A stretch of DNA of 64,000 nt from Aedes albopictus (GCF_035046485.1 NC_085137.1:481424252-481488251); one strand, 5' to 3'; shown: positions 44,385-55,485, numbered from the stretch's first letter. Notes: generated by a model from the letters alone, not told the origin. Numbers and translations are program-made.

Positions 44385-45608
44385 TTATTTTTTTACAATA
44401 TCGAACACTTTGGCATTATTGTCAGAACAGTTTGAGTATAGTTTTGCTTTAATTTTATTTTCTGACAATGGAATGAAACAATGGAATTTTTGGGTTCCTT
44501 GGATCGTTTTCGCGTTATTATATTGCTCGCTGAGCTCTGAAGCCTTTATTTCGTACTCTTCCGTAGTAGTAAAACAAAATGATAATTTGGTTAAGTCTTC
44601 TTCTTTTCTACGATTCGCCCATTCAAAAAGTTCTTTCGCAGTTTTAATTGGATGCTCACGTTCTTTGGCTAAACTTGCTCTTGTGGCCATGCGCTTTATT
44701 GTTCCTCCAATAGCATCACAAGGACCTTTGCCATGTGACGTAGCAAAAAAATGCCATTCTGCATCAATTCCGTACATTGATTTAAATTGACATAGGCTCG
44801 AAAAATTCTTACGGTTTTTGTACTGCGACGCTGCTCCATCAGACATAAAATATATCTTTTTGACTTCTTTATGTTTATCAACGCGTAAAAAGTTAATCAT
44901 TTTGGCAATGAACAAGTTTACGGATATTGAATCGTGCCTTAAATCTTCGGAAATTACAATGAAACTAAAGTGTTCAATTTGCGAACTTCCATTAAAATAA
45001 ATAACGAATGGATGAATTGTAGCTTGTTGCACGTTCCAGTGATGGGACTGAACTTCATCTTGCAATACAAAACTGTAATTTTCAGAAAAATCACAAATGA
45101 CTAAAAATTCACCATTTTGTAACGTATTTTTCGTATTTTTTAAAAAGCTAGATTGCTCTGTTTTAATGAAATCGTGAGGAATTAAACTTTCTAATTTCAA
45201 GCAAAAATATGACACAAACTCATCTACAGGTTTTACAATTGTTTCTAGGTCACACCTATCCGTGGTTACCCATTGCTCAAATGATAACTGATCAATATAT
45301 TTTTCTTCAAACTCACCGAATAAAGTATTTTCCAATAATGAAGAATCTGGACAATCCGAACAAGATCGTAGATAGCAATTTGATGTTGTATTTTCACACA
45401 AAAGACTACCAGTTAACATTTTAATATCCTTTGTTAAATTTATTCTTTTCAAACTATGTAAAATAAGGTTAATATTCTCATGGGTTGTGCACACACAAAC
45501 ATTATGTGTTCCTGAATTGGAAAGAAGCTTGAATTGCCTTGGCCGAAGGCTTGCAAATGAGGAAAAACCTACTTTAATATTATTGTGAATTTCCTTGAAG
45601 CGTGTGTA
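44385..45608 (-). pseudogene. Transposase of the 5.4-kb element, C-terminal half
   Basis: 407 codons plus stop, continuing the frame broken at 46955 (joined words LKEA + YTRF). Candidate catalytic acids: CDFSENY, then YFMSDGAASQYKN, then THGKGPCDAIGG, spaced as in an RNase H-fold DDE/D transposase. Conserved-looking zones are VGFSSFASLRPRQ and THNVCVCTTHENINLILH. The start at MCFVNP (45650) is not real; it lies in the inserted LTR. Length when joined is about 697 residues. No other lesion is seen. Confidence 0.78.
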
Positions 45609-45613
45609 AGCTT

Positions 45614-45878
45614 TGTTGGCGCGAGTTTCTTTCGGATTAACGAAACACATACTGAAAGCAGCGTTTTCACGGCAGCTTCAATGCTATATTAAATACAATA
45701 AATTTCAATAGTTTTACAACGTGTTTTAACTTAAAATTACTTACATGATAGTTTCTTAATCACTACCGAACTGTCTCACTCGACGCACAACTTAACACTA
45801 AATATTCTAATTAATTAATTCCTATTGGACAATACAGTTGCCAGTTTCACTCCAAATACACGCGATACCGTCGCAACA
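45614..45878 (-). repeat. LTR (265 bp) of a copia-like element, minus orientation
   Basis: Read on the minus strand it runs TGTTGCGACGGTATCGCGTG ... CGCGCCAACA, preceded by the polypurine tract GGGGGGGAGAA (45889-45879). The purine tract joined to TGTTG is usual for Ty1/copia LTRs. A short coding-like scrap (MYKDLKDHKKIFSYQF) sits upstream of the tract. Family assignment is tentative. Confidence 0.65.
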
Positions 45879-45989
45879 TTCTCCCCCCCGTGAAACTGGT
45901 AACTAAATATCTTCTTATGATCTTTCAAATCTTTGTACATTTTGATTACAATGTCCCGCATTAAATATCCCCAATAACACCTTTCTGTG

Positions 45990-46403
45990 CCACTGTGCAC
46001 TGTAATGCGCAAAGCAGCCCCGCCGGGGTCGAAAACAACACATCTAGAAACAGCGTTGCGGGACCTCTACAAGCGATCGCAGGCACTGGCAGACCGCCTG
46101 TGGAAGCGATGGGTAGCGGAGTACGTGCCAGCAATCAACCAGCGTACCAGGTGGCACGCAGAGGTACAACCGATCAGCCAGGGCGACCTGGTGTATATAG
46201 CGGACGAAGGAGCGAGGAAGAGTTGGACGCGAGGTGTGGTCAGCGAGGTGTACCCAGGCCCTGATGGACGAGTACGGCAAGCACTGGTCAAGACGGTGAA
46301 AGGGGAGTTCAGGCGTCCGGTGGCGAAGCTGGCTGTGCTGGAGGTTCAAGAGCGTAACTCTGGTGCTGCTGGAGGATCCCCCCAGAATTACGGGGAGGGG
46401 GTA
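45990..46403 (+). pseudogene. BEL/Pao integrase C-terminal fragment
   Basis: The frame reads ALRDLYKRSQALADRLWKRW, then VAEYVPAINQRTRWH and GDLVYIADEGARKSWTRGVV, and RRPVAKLAVLEV. This is the C-terminal integrase domain (DUF5641 type) of BEL/Pao elements. It is followed by ACGGGGAGGGGGTA, a polypurine tract, directly before the LTR. The rest of gag-pol is missing. Confidence 0.82.
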
Positions 46404-46954
46404 TGTACGCACCACCCAGCATCGAAAACCCGTCAGCAGCGAGCGCCCTGCTGTGACGACTAGGTGCAGAAAAGGTAGGCGAAAATTTGGTAGCTGAATT
46501 CAGACAGGACAGGACGAGCTAAAATGTAAATATAAATAAGAAGAGTTGTAAACAGTGAAGTAGAGTAGCCATTGCAAGTAGTGAAGATTGAATTCCCTTA
46601 CGGACTGTGATTTGCAGTTTAAAAATAATTTTACGTTGAAGTGGAGAGAAAGCCAGCACAAATTATTAGTTTGTGATACGATTTGATTTGAGGTATTTCG
46701 GAAACTAGCTGTAAGTAAATAAATTTCTTGAATTAGTTTGATTTTTATTCATGATAAATTGTAGTGATTCCAAAGCGAGTCCTGTGCAGCGAAACGCAAC
46801 CTGAAAAGGAGAAAGGGGTGAAACGCACTATAAAATGTAAGTTGGAAATAATTATAAGTTTGTAAGCGGTAATTAATAGAATACATTTCAGTTTCAAGCT
46901 GTTGTAACAAAGTACACTGCTGTGGAAATTTTATTTCAAGAACTGGTCCGAACA
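46404..46954 (+). repeat. BEL/Pao LTR (551 bp)
   Basis: Starts TGTACGCACCACCCAGCATC right after the purine tract and ends GAACTGGTCCGAACA at the AGCTT duplication. It holds AATAAATTTCTTG (about 46719). Seen as a single 3' LTR; no partner LTR is present. Confidence 0.75.
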
Positions 46955-47824
46955 AGCTTCTTTCAATGTCGTCATCATTAATCGTTTTTGGATTGCTTGA
47001 CGCTTTCCATCTTGTTTTACTGATACATAATCTTTCTGGCCAGGCATAGCTCGACTTACTTCATCATCTTCAAAATATTGAACTACTATTTCTTTTGCCT
47101 CGTCTGTTAACGCATTACTAGACCTAGTATTTTTGGTTGAAAGACAGTTATTCTTAAATAGTTTTGGCTCTTTTACTGTATATCTATTGGTTTCGAACTC
47201 ATCAATGGCATCTTGAATAGACCACGAACTTGGCAGCATCGACAAAATCAATAATTTTTCTTTCCTTGTCGTGGCTGGATTCGAGAACCTTTCCTTCATA
47301 TTCATAATTACCTCATCGTAGTCTGTATTTTCCACATTCTCAGGTCCTAATTTGAAGAGGTTTCTACGTACAGCTTCGTTTATTTCACGGTATTTTTTCT
47401 CTGGATAATAAACGTAGTCCATCTTCGTCCATTTAATCGGAGTCACTTTTATCCCAGCTATGCCCTCGTTAAAGCGTTCGATGTTTACCTTTTGAATACA
47501 CTCATCTTCCGATTGATTTGTTGAAACAGATGTCGCTGATGGTACGGTGGCAAGGCTCTCTGCACTTGGAACTTCTAGTAATTCCTCAGTTGTTGTCGTT
47601 TTCGAACTTCCTGCGCCCTGCTCTTCCGATGATATACAGATTGCTCGTTTGTCAACGTTTAGACGGCAGGACGTGCAAATGCGTAAATTTGTATTCAATG
47701 TGGACATTGGAGCATAACCTGTCGCTTTCAGTTTATCTATGGTGCTTTCGGTGAGATTTCGTAACTCTTTTGAGCACTTTTTTTCTGCAAACGGCCTACA
47801 ACAGTTGAGAAAGCGACTACTCAT
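46955..47824 (-). pseudogene. Transposase of the 5.4-kb element, N-terminal half
   Basis: About 290 codons are open from MSSRFLNCCRPF to ...MMTTLKEA, where the retroelement begins; the frame runs seven codons into the LTR and stops. It has an N-terminal Cys cluster (NCCRPF...C, then RICTSCRLNVDKRAIC), likely a zinc-binding DNA-recognition module, and an acidic/Ser/Thr linker. The later part has LLILSMLPSSWSIQDAIDEF (helix-turn-helix-like) and SRAMPGQKDYVSVKQDGKRQ. I know this arrangement from uncharacterised transposon-like proteins of arthropods; no superfamily name is claimed. No internal stop or frameshift. Confidence 0.75.
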
Positions 47825-48969
47825 GTTGTTCGTTAGATTTTAATAAACAAAATCACTTTCAAGTTTTTACTGACTAGTTTGGTGTCGTTTACTTGACTGA
47901 AGAAAACTTTTACTTTACAATCCTTAATAACCATAGCGGTAGTAATTTTTTGCTTTTTCGTGAGCATTGTCATGGTACCTATCATGCATTTGTTGTTGTT
48001 GAAGTTACTCGCTTCCTCCCGATATTTATGATTCTATTCTCTGATAGGTAAATTTTTGCAGGTAAACTAGACGTCTAGAGCATTGTCGTGGTATGCACCT
48101 ATTATGTATTTGTTGGTGTTGCAGTTACTCGCTTTCTCTCCATCATAAAATCTATTATCTAAGAGGTAAGTTTTTTGCAGGTAAACTAGACGCATTCGTC
48201 TATATAAAACTTTTGTTTTGCAGCTTTTATCTTAAAAATAATATTACTTATGTTTCTTATTATCAACAGGTTTTAACCCTATTAACAGAATTTTTCGCCA
48301 GTCACGTACAAAAAAAATAATGACACTATCAATACTTTTGATCACTACACTGGATCGCGTCTAAGTTTCTAATAGATGCTATAATAGTTATGAATAATTA
48401 AATAAAAATATCATGAAAATAACTTGTTTAATTCATGCGGTAGCCTTAACAATAAAATCAGCATCATAATGCGATTCTCTGAATAATGTACACGGTAAAA
48501 AAAAACATATTTTTTTTACTAAATGTAAAAATTGTGAAATGTTTGAAATATCATAACTTTTTTGTTTATTAGTTTACCATCACCAAATTTTTATGGTAGA
48601 TAGCTAATATAATGGACCGTTTTCCCTGAAAAAATCACGTTGGTAAAAAGATAGGGTTTTGAGATATTTGAGTTTGTGTGACAAAAATGATATTTTTTTA
48701 ATGCAAAAAAAAAAAAATTTTTTACAGTGTATATTTTCTTAGCAATCCCCATTAAGTTATCTAACTTTGCTGAAAAAATCATAACAATCGAACGAACCGT
48801 TTTTGCTGTGCAGCTTTTTGAATATTTTTCAACCATTTTCACATATACCCTTTTGAAAAGTTAGACGTGACTCTATATGAAGATTTGATATCGAAAAATG
48901 ACGTTTTAGATGAAATTGAAAAACTGTGCAAAGTTTCAGATATTTTTGAAATGGTCGCTCAGGATCGAC

Positions 48970-49235
48970 TTGCGTGCCTCCGTGGAATCCCTCAACTGGA
49001 ATGCCCTGTAACGCCCTTTAAAAACTCCTGATACCCCCTAAATCGTCCTTACATTTCCTGAAATCCTTATATGTTGTATTGGAACGCTCCAAAAATCTCC
49101 GTAATCCCATTAGAACCTTAACAAAACCTGACGGAATCCCCCCAAAACCTCATGAAATCGCCTGAAACCCCTTGCAACCTTTGGGCAAACAGGGGAACTT
49201 CTGGGAAATCCCCTTGACCCCATCTCAAACGCCCA
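48970..49235 (-). repeat. AACGCCCCTGAAA-type degenerate array, minus orientation
   Basis: Units such as CCTGTAACGCCC, CTCCTGATACCCCCTAAA and CCTGAAACCCC are the reverse of the 42900-43528 array. Confidence 0.65.
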
Positions 49236-50200
49236 GGAGCAATACTTGTTTTTGCGAACCATCAGAAGGCCGGCTCCAAGAAGGACAATCTTGTCCAGAA
49301 GATGTGTCAAGACGAGCTTGTCTGGAGTGCCTTAACTAAGTGGGATCCCTTCATAAAGATTACACCGTGTAACCGGTTGGTTCCAAGCCTTTAGATTTTC
49401 GTTGGTATGAGTGTTTGTCGTTGAGAAAATTCACGTTTTTAATTATAAATAACAGCAGGTACACCCTAGCGAGAACAATGTACCGTGCTCAACAAAAAAA
49501 CGTTGCCAAAGAGTTGTAAAGGAAGCTCCCATGAAAAGAGAGCTAAGATGGCATAATCTAATAGGGAAATTAGGAGATGAGTGCTCATGGGCGCAGCCAT
49601 CTTCAATTTTGGAAGATTGGCCGGAAAAGAAACAGGCGTCCGTGTGTAAAGACTTGTGTAGTGCAGTGCTAATATTAACGCCCCGCCCTTTTAAGGGCAG
49701 GAATTGGGATGCAGGCCTGCCTCCGTTCAGGACTTCGTATCCGTTGAATAGAACGGTCAACACACGGCGGCTCGGAAGTCAATATGGCTTCCGAGCCTAA
49801 TCGCTAACGAACCGCCATCGTCCCCTGCAGGACGATTCCCTCAGGCCATTGGCCTTAATCGCCAAGGAGGGACCCTTCTCGGCACGGTCGTTCCGGTCTC
49901 GTCCTGGGCCGTGCCGATTTCGTCAAGGAAGGGAGACGCCTGTCACCAGAACACCACCCCGCAATGCCTGCTGGGTCCGTCGGCCAAGTACCGGTCCGAC
50001 AAACCTGCCGTTACGATCCCAAGCTGCCCCGGCGGCGAGATTCCGGCCACACGGTAGTGCAGGAGCAGCCGTGTGGGCCAAAGCGAAGAGAGAGAGTCTG
50101 CAGCAACGGTAGTGAGTACACCTTCCATTGTCCACGTCTCGCTTACACGCCACACAAAAATGTACACCCACACCCACACGCCACACTAGGAACCTTTAAT
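49236..50200. other. GC-rich interval, probably non-LTR retroelement UTR
   Basis: From about 49680 to 50190 the base composition is far richer in G and C than its surroundings, with blocks CCGCCCTTTTAAGGGCAGGA, CGGCTCGGAAGTCAATATGG, CTCGGCACGGTCGTTCCGG and CGCCACACAAAAATGTACAC. Overlapping open frames on both strands (about 80 codons each) reflect composition. I suspect a 5' or 3' UTR of an R1/LOA-type element, but no protein motif proves it. Confidence 0.45.
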
Positions 50201-50594
50201 AAATTGTGAAATTTCCTTGGGTTTCATATGCTGTCGCGAAGCCCCTCTGATTACCAAGTAGCATGCCGGCCCTGAGACCCAGCTCGAGGGGTCTCATGCT
50301 ACTGAGATTGTTCCCGGGTGTAATTGGGAACCACTGTGGCTGCAGAGCAGCCCCATAACTCTGTGTAGTTACAACCGATTCCAATCCTTTTGGCAATATC
50401 GAATCTATCGAGTGGCATTAATGAAAGAAAATAACTGTACTGGAACAGCAGGTGAGGTTGCTCACAAAACAAAACAAATGGCTGGTTAGGCAAGTTGAAA
50501 AATAGTTGCTGGTACTCAGTAATTCGTATTGTTGAATGAAATCTGCTCAAAAAAATCAGCAAAGTTTGCTGAAAGCCAGCAAACAGGTTTTGCA
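50201..50594. other. Intergenic, nothing recognised
   Basis: No supported frame or repeat boundary; CCCTGAGACCCAGCTCGAGG (about 50261) is a GC-rich scrap. Confidence 0.4.
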
Positions 50595-50870
50595 GGGTTT
50601 CCAGTTAGCCTGGTAAAGGCTATGGATCGCCAATCCGGAGACGGCGGGCTCGATTCCTGTTCCAGCCGGGAAAATTTTTCTTGACTCCCTGGGCATAGTG
50701 TATCATTGTACTTGCCACACAATGTACAAATTCATGCAATAGCAGGCAAAGAAAGCCCTTCAATAAATAACCGTGGGAAGTGCTCAAAGAACACTGAGTT
50801 GAAAAGAGAGGCCGGCCAAGTTCCAATGTGAACGTAGAGCCATAAAGAAGAAGAAAAACATTTTGCAGTA
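50595..50870 (+). mobile_element. SINE related to the Feilai type, diverged
   Basis: The head has ATCGCCAATCCGGAGACGG and GGCTCGATTCCTG (B-box-like). The body shares CTGGGCATAGTGTATC and GTGGGAAGTGCTCAAAGAAC with the SINE at 19850-20137, and the end is AAAGAAGAAGAAAAAC. No clear target duplication. Confidence 0.65.
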
Positions 50871-51179
50871 TAAACAAAATGATTACTTATCTTCGCCGGT
50901 TGAAAGTCAAAATAGTAGTGGAAGGAAGGGGTAACTCCATGCACCAGAAAGGCGACCATTTCCAATGTGAAAACTTTCAAGCGATCACCGTTTGGCCACC
51001 TACAAAGTGCTACTCTAGATCATCTTTCGTCGTTTGTCACTTAAAACGAATGAGTTCATGTGAAGTTATTCATCGACGGCCGAACGACAACGGAACTGAT
51101 CTGATTTGAATGAATAGTGCAAATATTTCACTGTAAGCCACTGCACCAACGAGTCAGCCTCGTCGGACATTTTTTTGCG
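50871..51179. other. Intergenic, downstream of gene C
   Basis: Nothing recognised; the 76-codon frame at 50879 has no motif. Confidence 0.4.
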
Positions 51180-51185
51180 TTTATT
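51180..51185 (-). terminator. Poly(A) signal of gene C
   Basis: AATAAA on the minus strand, 52 bp beyond the stop codon. Confidence 0.7.
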
Positions 51186-51236
51186 TCATCTATATCCTGC
51201 ATATAACATAGTGGGGAATGTTGTTCACATTCACAT

Positions 51237-52143
51237 TCACATTGGGTACATACACTGAGACGACTGCACCATCAAATCATTCGCCTTATCCTGGACGTTT
51301 TGTTTGATCAAATTTCCACACAGTTGATTGCTTTCTCTGAATGTATACTGGTAGCTATAGAGCAGGCTGTACGCCATGTATAATATCTGGTTTATATTGT
51401 TTTGCTCGTAGGTGATGGTATTGAAGTACTGAAAAAAAAACCAATCATCATTTAAAGCAGTTCCCAAACATATGACATATTACCTCATTGATGCAGTTGG
51501 TAGAGGTGGGAGCGCAGATCTTCAGTTGTTTGTTGAGCGAAATGAAGTCACTCTTGGTCAGCTTGAAGATGTCCTGCAAAGGAGCCACTAGAGTTGGAAC
51601 GGTGTCCACTTCGGTCTGCAGACACGTTCCGAACTTGGCCAGTTGATCTGGAATAGCGGCGGCTGCTGCTGCGAGCTGCGAGGTACAGGTTTCCCCATTT
51701 TGTTGATAAGCATAGGCCATGATGAGCTGATTGTAATACTGAAGCATTTGGTCCATGGTGTCTTTTAGCTCGTAGATCTGAGCGCTCAGATCGTAGCCCA
51801 GATGATAGGTGACCTGCTGTTCACCATAGAAGAACTGCTTGCCGAACCACTCCAAATTCATCATCACGTTACCCATGTTCTGGGATTGCGAGACACCATA
51901 GGAATCGTTCATCGTTTTGTAGGTGGTATTCACGTAGTCGACAAGGTTGTCAATCGTTGGCATAACTTTGTTGCGAGCATTGTTGAAGTTCTTGTAGAGA
52001 GAGTTCATGACGGGTGCGATGCTTTTCAGGCTGGCCGCCATGGAATTCAGGCCTTGCGATCCGATGGAGATGCTCGAGTACATGGTGAAGACTCCTCCGG
52101 ACAGGAAGCCTAGCACACAAACTACGGATAACCAAAGCTTCAT
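51237..52143 (-). CDS. Secreted six-cysteine protein, gene C (subfamily 1)
   Basis: Function unknown. Exon 1 is 52143-51484, exon 2 is 51428-51237, with a 55-bp GTAATA...TTTCAG intron; product 283 residues. Starts MKLWLSVVCVLGFLSGGVFT (signal peptide). It shares SISIGSQGLNSM, NNARNKVMP, YVNTTYKTMNDSYGV, YGEQQVTYHLGYD and KDTMDQMLQYYNQL with genes A and B, and has one extra exon-1 residue (SQSQ). Cysteines follow the family plan: GETC, FGTC, KICAPTSTNC, then NQLCGNLI and SSQCMYPM. Phase-0 intron between CINE and YFNT. The C-terminus is two residues shorter than gene B. Intact. Confidence 0.9.
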
Positions 52144-52194
52144 CGTTGCAAACGCTGATCTGCGGTAGAGATGCTGGAATCGGGTTAAACAGGG

Positions 52195-52232
52195 ACTGAT
52201 GTCGAATGGGTTGAAATGTGTGAGTATTTATA
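52195..52232 (-). promoter_or_regulatory. Core promoter of gene C
   Basis: TATAAATA (52232-52225, minus) and TCAGT (52199-52195) about 33 bp downstream; the leader is about 55 bp. Confidence 0.7.
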
Positions 52233-53203
52233 GCAAGTTCGGTAACTGATGAGAAACAGTAAAGGCAAACATATCATGAGGAATGTCGGATGACGTAAAC
52301 TAAGAGGGCAATTGATACTTTTGGCAAAGAATTAGAATAGCTACAACATCATCAAACAGGTTTGATTGAGCTGCCAAGATGATCGAACAACAGAATAGGA
52401 CATCTCATCGGAGTTTAATGAATTTCTTTGTTGTCGTAGTAGTAAACAAAACCACGGGGAAGCACATTTTCGGTAGATCTCAAAATTTTCAACAACATTT
52501 CCACCTTCTTTTTTGCCAGTCATTCAGTTCTATAATACAATCACGTCATTGTTACATGAGCTGAACCGATGGTTTATCAAGATTGTGATAATAATATGGT
52601 GTTGCATCTTTACATACCTAGGGTTTTAGGTAATGTCATGTTTTCCATAAGTTAAAAGATAATCGGGTTAAGTACTGTTCTTTCTAGTTCTACTAACGAA
52701 TTCCATCCTTTGACAGACACGTATTCCGACCTCAACTGTTAAGTCGTCTCGTACTTGACTCTTGTTTCATATTTTATCTAAACAGCCAAGCCCATTCTTT
52801 GAGCCGCTATGGTTTTTTTTTTAAAGATTTTCAAAATATTATTGGATTGGATTTAAATATTCATTGGATAAGTGTTTCCCGAAACTTGTCGGAGCGATCG
52901 TCCCCTGGAAGCTGGCAAAACAAGTTCCAACCCCCTAAGTTTGAGTTTGTGAACAAACATTCAAAGCCATGGATCAGTGGTCCCCAAACTATTTTCTATT
53001 GCGTTTTTTTACAATTAATATTTATTCAATTTCCAGCTTGCCATTTCAATTACAGAATTGTAAATAGGGTAGAAATCTACTGCGCCATATGCGCTAATTC
53101 CCGTCATATCGGACGGAAAATAGCCAGTAATTACAGTCATTCTAACTTTCCCTTGCCAATGGCTCATCAGTAGACTATCAATAATCAGCCTCTATAGCAC
53201 TTT
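52233..53203. other. Interval upstream of gene C
   Basis: No supported gene; the 124-codon frame at 52799 shows no motif or promoter. Confidence 0.45.
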
Positions 53204-53320
53204 ACCCTTCAGGACGCGCGCCGTTGTAAAAAGTACAACACTACCAAAAAACCTCACACGTCGTATACAGCGCGAGCGTGGTGCAGTTTCAGTTACTTGA
53301 TGGCGCGCTTCCTGAAAGGT
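53204..53320. mobile_element. Small MITE with ACCCTTCAGGACGCGCGCC end
   Basis: The right end, complemented, is ACCTTTCAGGAAGCGCGCCA, giving inverted ends of about 19 bp with two mismatches over 117 bp. An inner GC-rich word CAGCGCGAGCGTGGTGCAG is present. Confidence 0.6.
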
Positions 53321-53827
53321 TTTAACCTTTCATGGCGTTTCATGGCGTTTGAGAAGGTTTCAGAGAGGTTTGAGGGTAAACAGCACTGAACCAGAACACA
53401 AACAAACTCTGAGTGGAGACATGGAGGACACCTGAAGGCGGTAGCTGACGAAACGAGCCTTCATGTACATGTACATACGTCCATCCATCTCGAAGTTATC
53501 TCCGATGGGCGTACCGCGAAGGAAAAGAAGAGAAAAGGTAAGGTTTAAGTTTGGCATTCTTTTAGCTGCAAGAATTATAAATTAGTTACATTAGGGGTAT
53601 GATTCAGATTATTTATGGTCAACTACTGCATATTGACAACAATTAACAGATTGATTTGAAAGCACTATTACGGTGGATCTCCAGATTTTCCAAACACATT
53701 TTTGCCTTTCTCGTACACTAAGTGTACTGGAAAGGCTATATGTTCACTCCAAAAATGACTTTTTGATAGAAGATCCGGAGGGTCAAATCACATATACCAA
53801 TCGACTCAGCTCGACGAATTGAAGTGA

Positions 53828-53907
53828 TGTCTGTGTGTGTGTATGTGTGTATGTGTGTATGTATGTGTGCGTGTGTGTGTGCGTGTGTGTGTCTGTATGT
53901 GTGTGAG
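53828..53907 (+). repeat. GT microsatellite
   Basis: GTGTGTGTATGTGTGTATGTG-type run (shown in part) of about 80 bp inside copy 3 of the long repeat; copy 1 has a shorter run at about 19229-19247. Confidence 0.85.
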
Positions 53908-54979
53908 CAAAAAACTCACATCACTTTTTGGCAGTTAACCTCAACCGATTTTAATGACCGGCGGTTCATTCGACACGGAATCTGGTCCCATTGTTTCCTA
54001 TTGAAAATGGTTCGGATCGGTCTAGCCGTGCCGGAGTTATGGCCATTTAGGTGTTCCGGACACGTACCCTTGGAAGGGGCCATACATAAAAATGTAACAA
54101 ACACATACATGCGACACATCAAACTACGGCATTTTCGATTATCTGATAAACAGTTAGCAAGAAAACAATCTCAGACCATATCTTTACCGGTAAAATTCCG
54201 GAATCGGTTCCGGATGTCCCGCTGGAAGTGGTCAAATATAAGTGATCCAAAACTATGCAAGCGACACATCGACCTGCGGCATTTTCGAAAACTTGATGAA
54301 CAGTTAGCAAAAAAACACTCTCAGACCATATCTGAACCGGTAATGTTCTGGAACCGGTTCCGGGTGTCCCGGCGGAAGTGGCCGTATATAAGAATGAAAA
54401 AAAAGCTTGCATGCGGCACATCAAATCACGACTTTTCCGATAACTTGAGGACTGCTAATCTAGGAAGTAGGCTAAGACCACATTAGGGACTGCCAATAGT
54501 GCCGAAACTAGTTCCGAGTTTCCCTCCAAAAGCGGCTAAATATAAAATTGAACCAAACCCATGCATAACAGCAAAGCGCGGCTTTTTTGATAGCCTAATA
54601 AACTTAGCAAGCAACAGGTTCAAACCAAACCCATGCATTGAGGTATCGTGGCTTTTTAGGTAACATGATGAACAGTTGCAAAAAAAAAATAGACGCAAGC
54701 CATATCAGTGTGTTTCGGAACCGATTACGGGTGTCCCGCCAGAAATGGTCAAATGTAAAACAAAACCAATACATGCGACATATCAATGACTTATTCGTTA
54801 ACATGATAAACGGTTAGCCAGCAAATAATCACAGACCATATTTGGGGGAACCGGTAGTGTTCCAGAGCTGGTGATGAGACGAGTAACTCGCCAGAAGTGG
54901 TAAAATATACAGGGAAGCCAAACCAGAGCGGCGTTTTTGATAATCTGATGAACGGTCAACAAGAAAATAGTCTCAGGCC

Positions 54980-55485
54980 CAAGGATGGAAATCTAGTGAT
55001 CATGATCAGATCTCGAATGTGTCGCGGTTGAAAGGCATCGCGCGATCATAGCAACAACGATAACATTTTGTCGTCAAGCATCATAACAAACTACGGTCCG
55101 AGAAGAATGATTCGCTCGGTATGTGCAGGCGCGATGCGATCGCTATCATGAAGTTGAAATGATAAATTCGCGATTTCATTCACTTTTTGAGCATTCTTAC
55201 TTATTTAACTTCAAGATATGCTTATGAATGTATTATTTCTAATAATGAATGCGGTTTACGGGTACATTAAGTGGCCTAAATTGTGATGAATAAAATTTAT
55301 CACGACTTGTAACATGATCCGATAACGGGTCATCACGCGATAAAGCGTGCATCAGATGCTTTGATTGCTCTGTGATACGAGTACGATGTGAAGTGTCGGC
55401 ATCATGCTACTGCAAGAACAAGGCTATCTTGGATTATTCGTATCCTGTATCATTTATCGCTTGAAGTGATTTTCTTCCATCCTTG
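54980..55485. mobile_element. hAT-type non-autonomous element, copy 2 (506 bp)
   Basis: Ends CAAGGATGG and CCATCCTTG; exact 8-bp duplication CTCAGGCC at 54972-54979 and 55486-55493. It is opposite in orientation to the copy at 6727-7231; shared words include CATGATCAGATC, GATAACATTTTGTCGTCAAG, CCGAGAAGAATGATTCGCTC and TGATCCGATAACGGGTCATC. Confidence 0.88.

Larger units (their letters stand above)
45614..46954. mobile_element. Chimeric LTR-retroelement insertion with 5-bp duplication (1341 bp)
   Basis: AGCTT at 45609-45613 and 46955-46959 flanks the block, and deleting it with one AGCTT restores the transposase frame exactly. The block has two parts facing away from each other: a copia-like 3' end in minus orientation (45614-46000) and a BEL/Pao 3' end in plus orientation (about 45990-46954). 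Both outer ends are TG/CA LTR termini. No complete retroelement gene is left. Confidence 0.85.
43529..48961 (-). mobile_element. 5.4-kb DNA transposon with about 450-bp terminal inverted repeats
   Basis: Left arm 43592-44035 and right arm 48490-48939 are inverted copies with few mismatches: for example CTGAAACTTTGCACAGTTTT at both outer sides, AAACGGTTCGTTCGATTGTT in the middle, and CGGTAAAAAAA at the inner ends. The word TGAGCGA at 43529-43535 and its complement TCGCTCA at 48955-48961 may be the true tips. No target duplication was found. The element encodes one transposase on the minus strand, split by a retroelement insertion at 45614-46954. An AT microsatellite (about 44130-44250) lies inside. 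Confidence 0.85.

Noticed and set aside
45609..45650. MCFVNPKETRANKA as the N-terminus of the 421-codon frame
   Set aside because: These codons lie in the inserted LTR; the native frame continues from ...LKEA at 46955.
45614..46954. The block between the two transposase halves as an intron
   Set aside because: Exact 5-bp duplication, TG/CA LTR ends, two polypurine tracts and a BEL integrase fragment mark it as an insertion.
49849..50209. GC-rich overlapping frames on both strands as real genes
   Set aside because: Open on both strands at once because of base composition; no motif, start context or splice signal supports either.
53824..54486. 220-codon frame starting MMSVCVYVCMCVCMCACVCA
   Set aside because: The start is a translated GT microsatellite and the rest is the GGAACCGGTTCCGG repeat; similar frames occur in every copy of that repeat.
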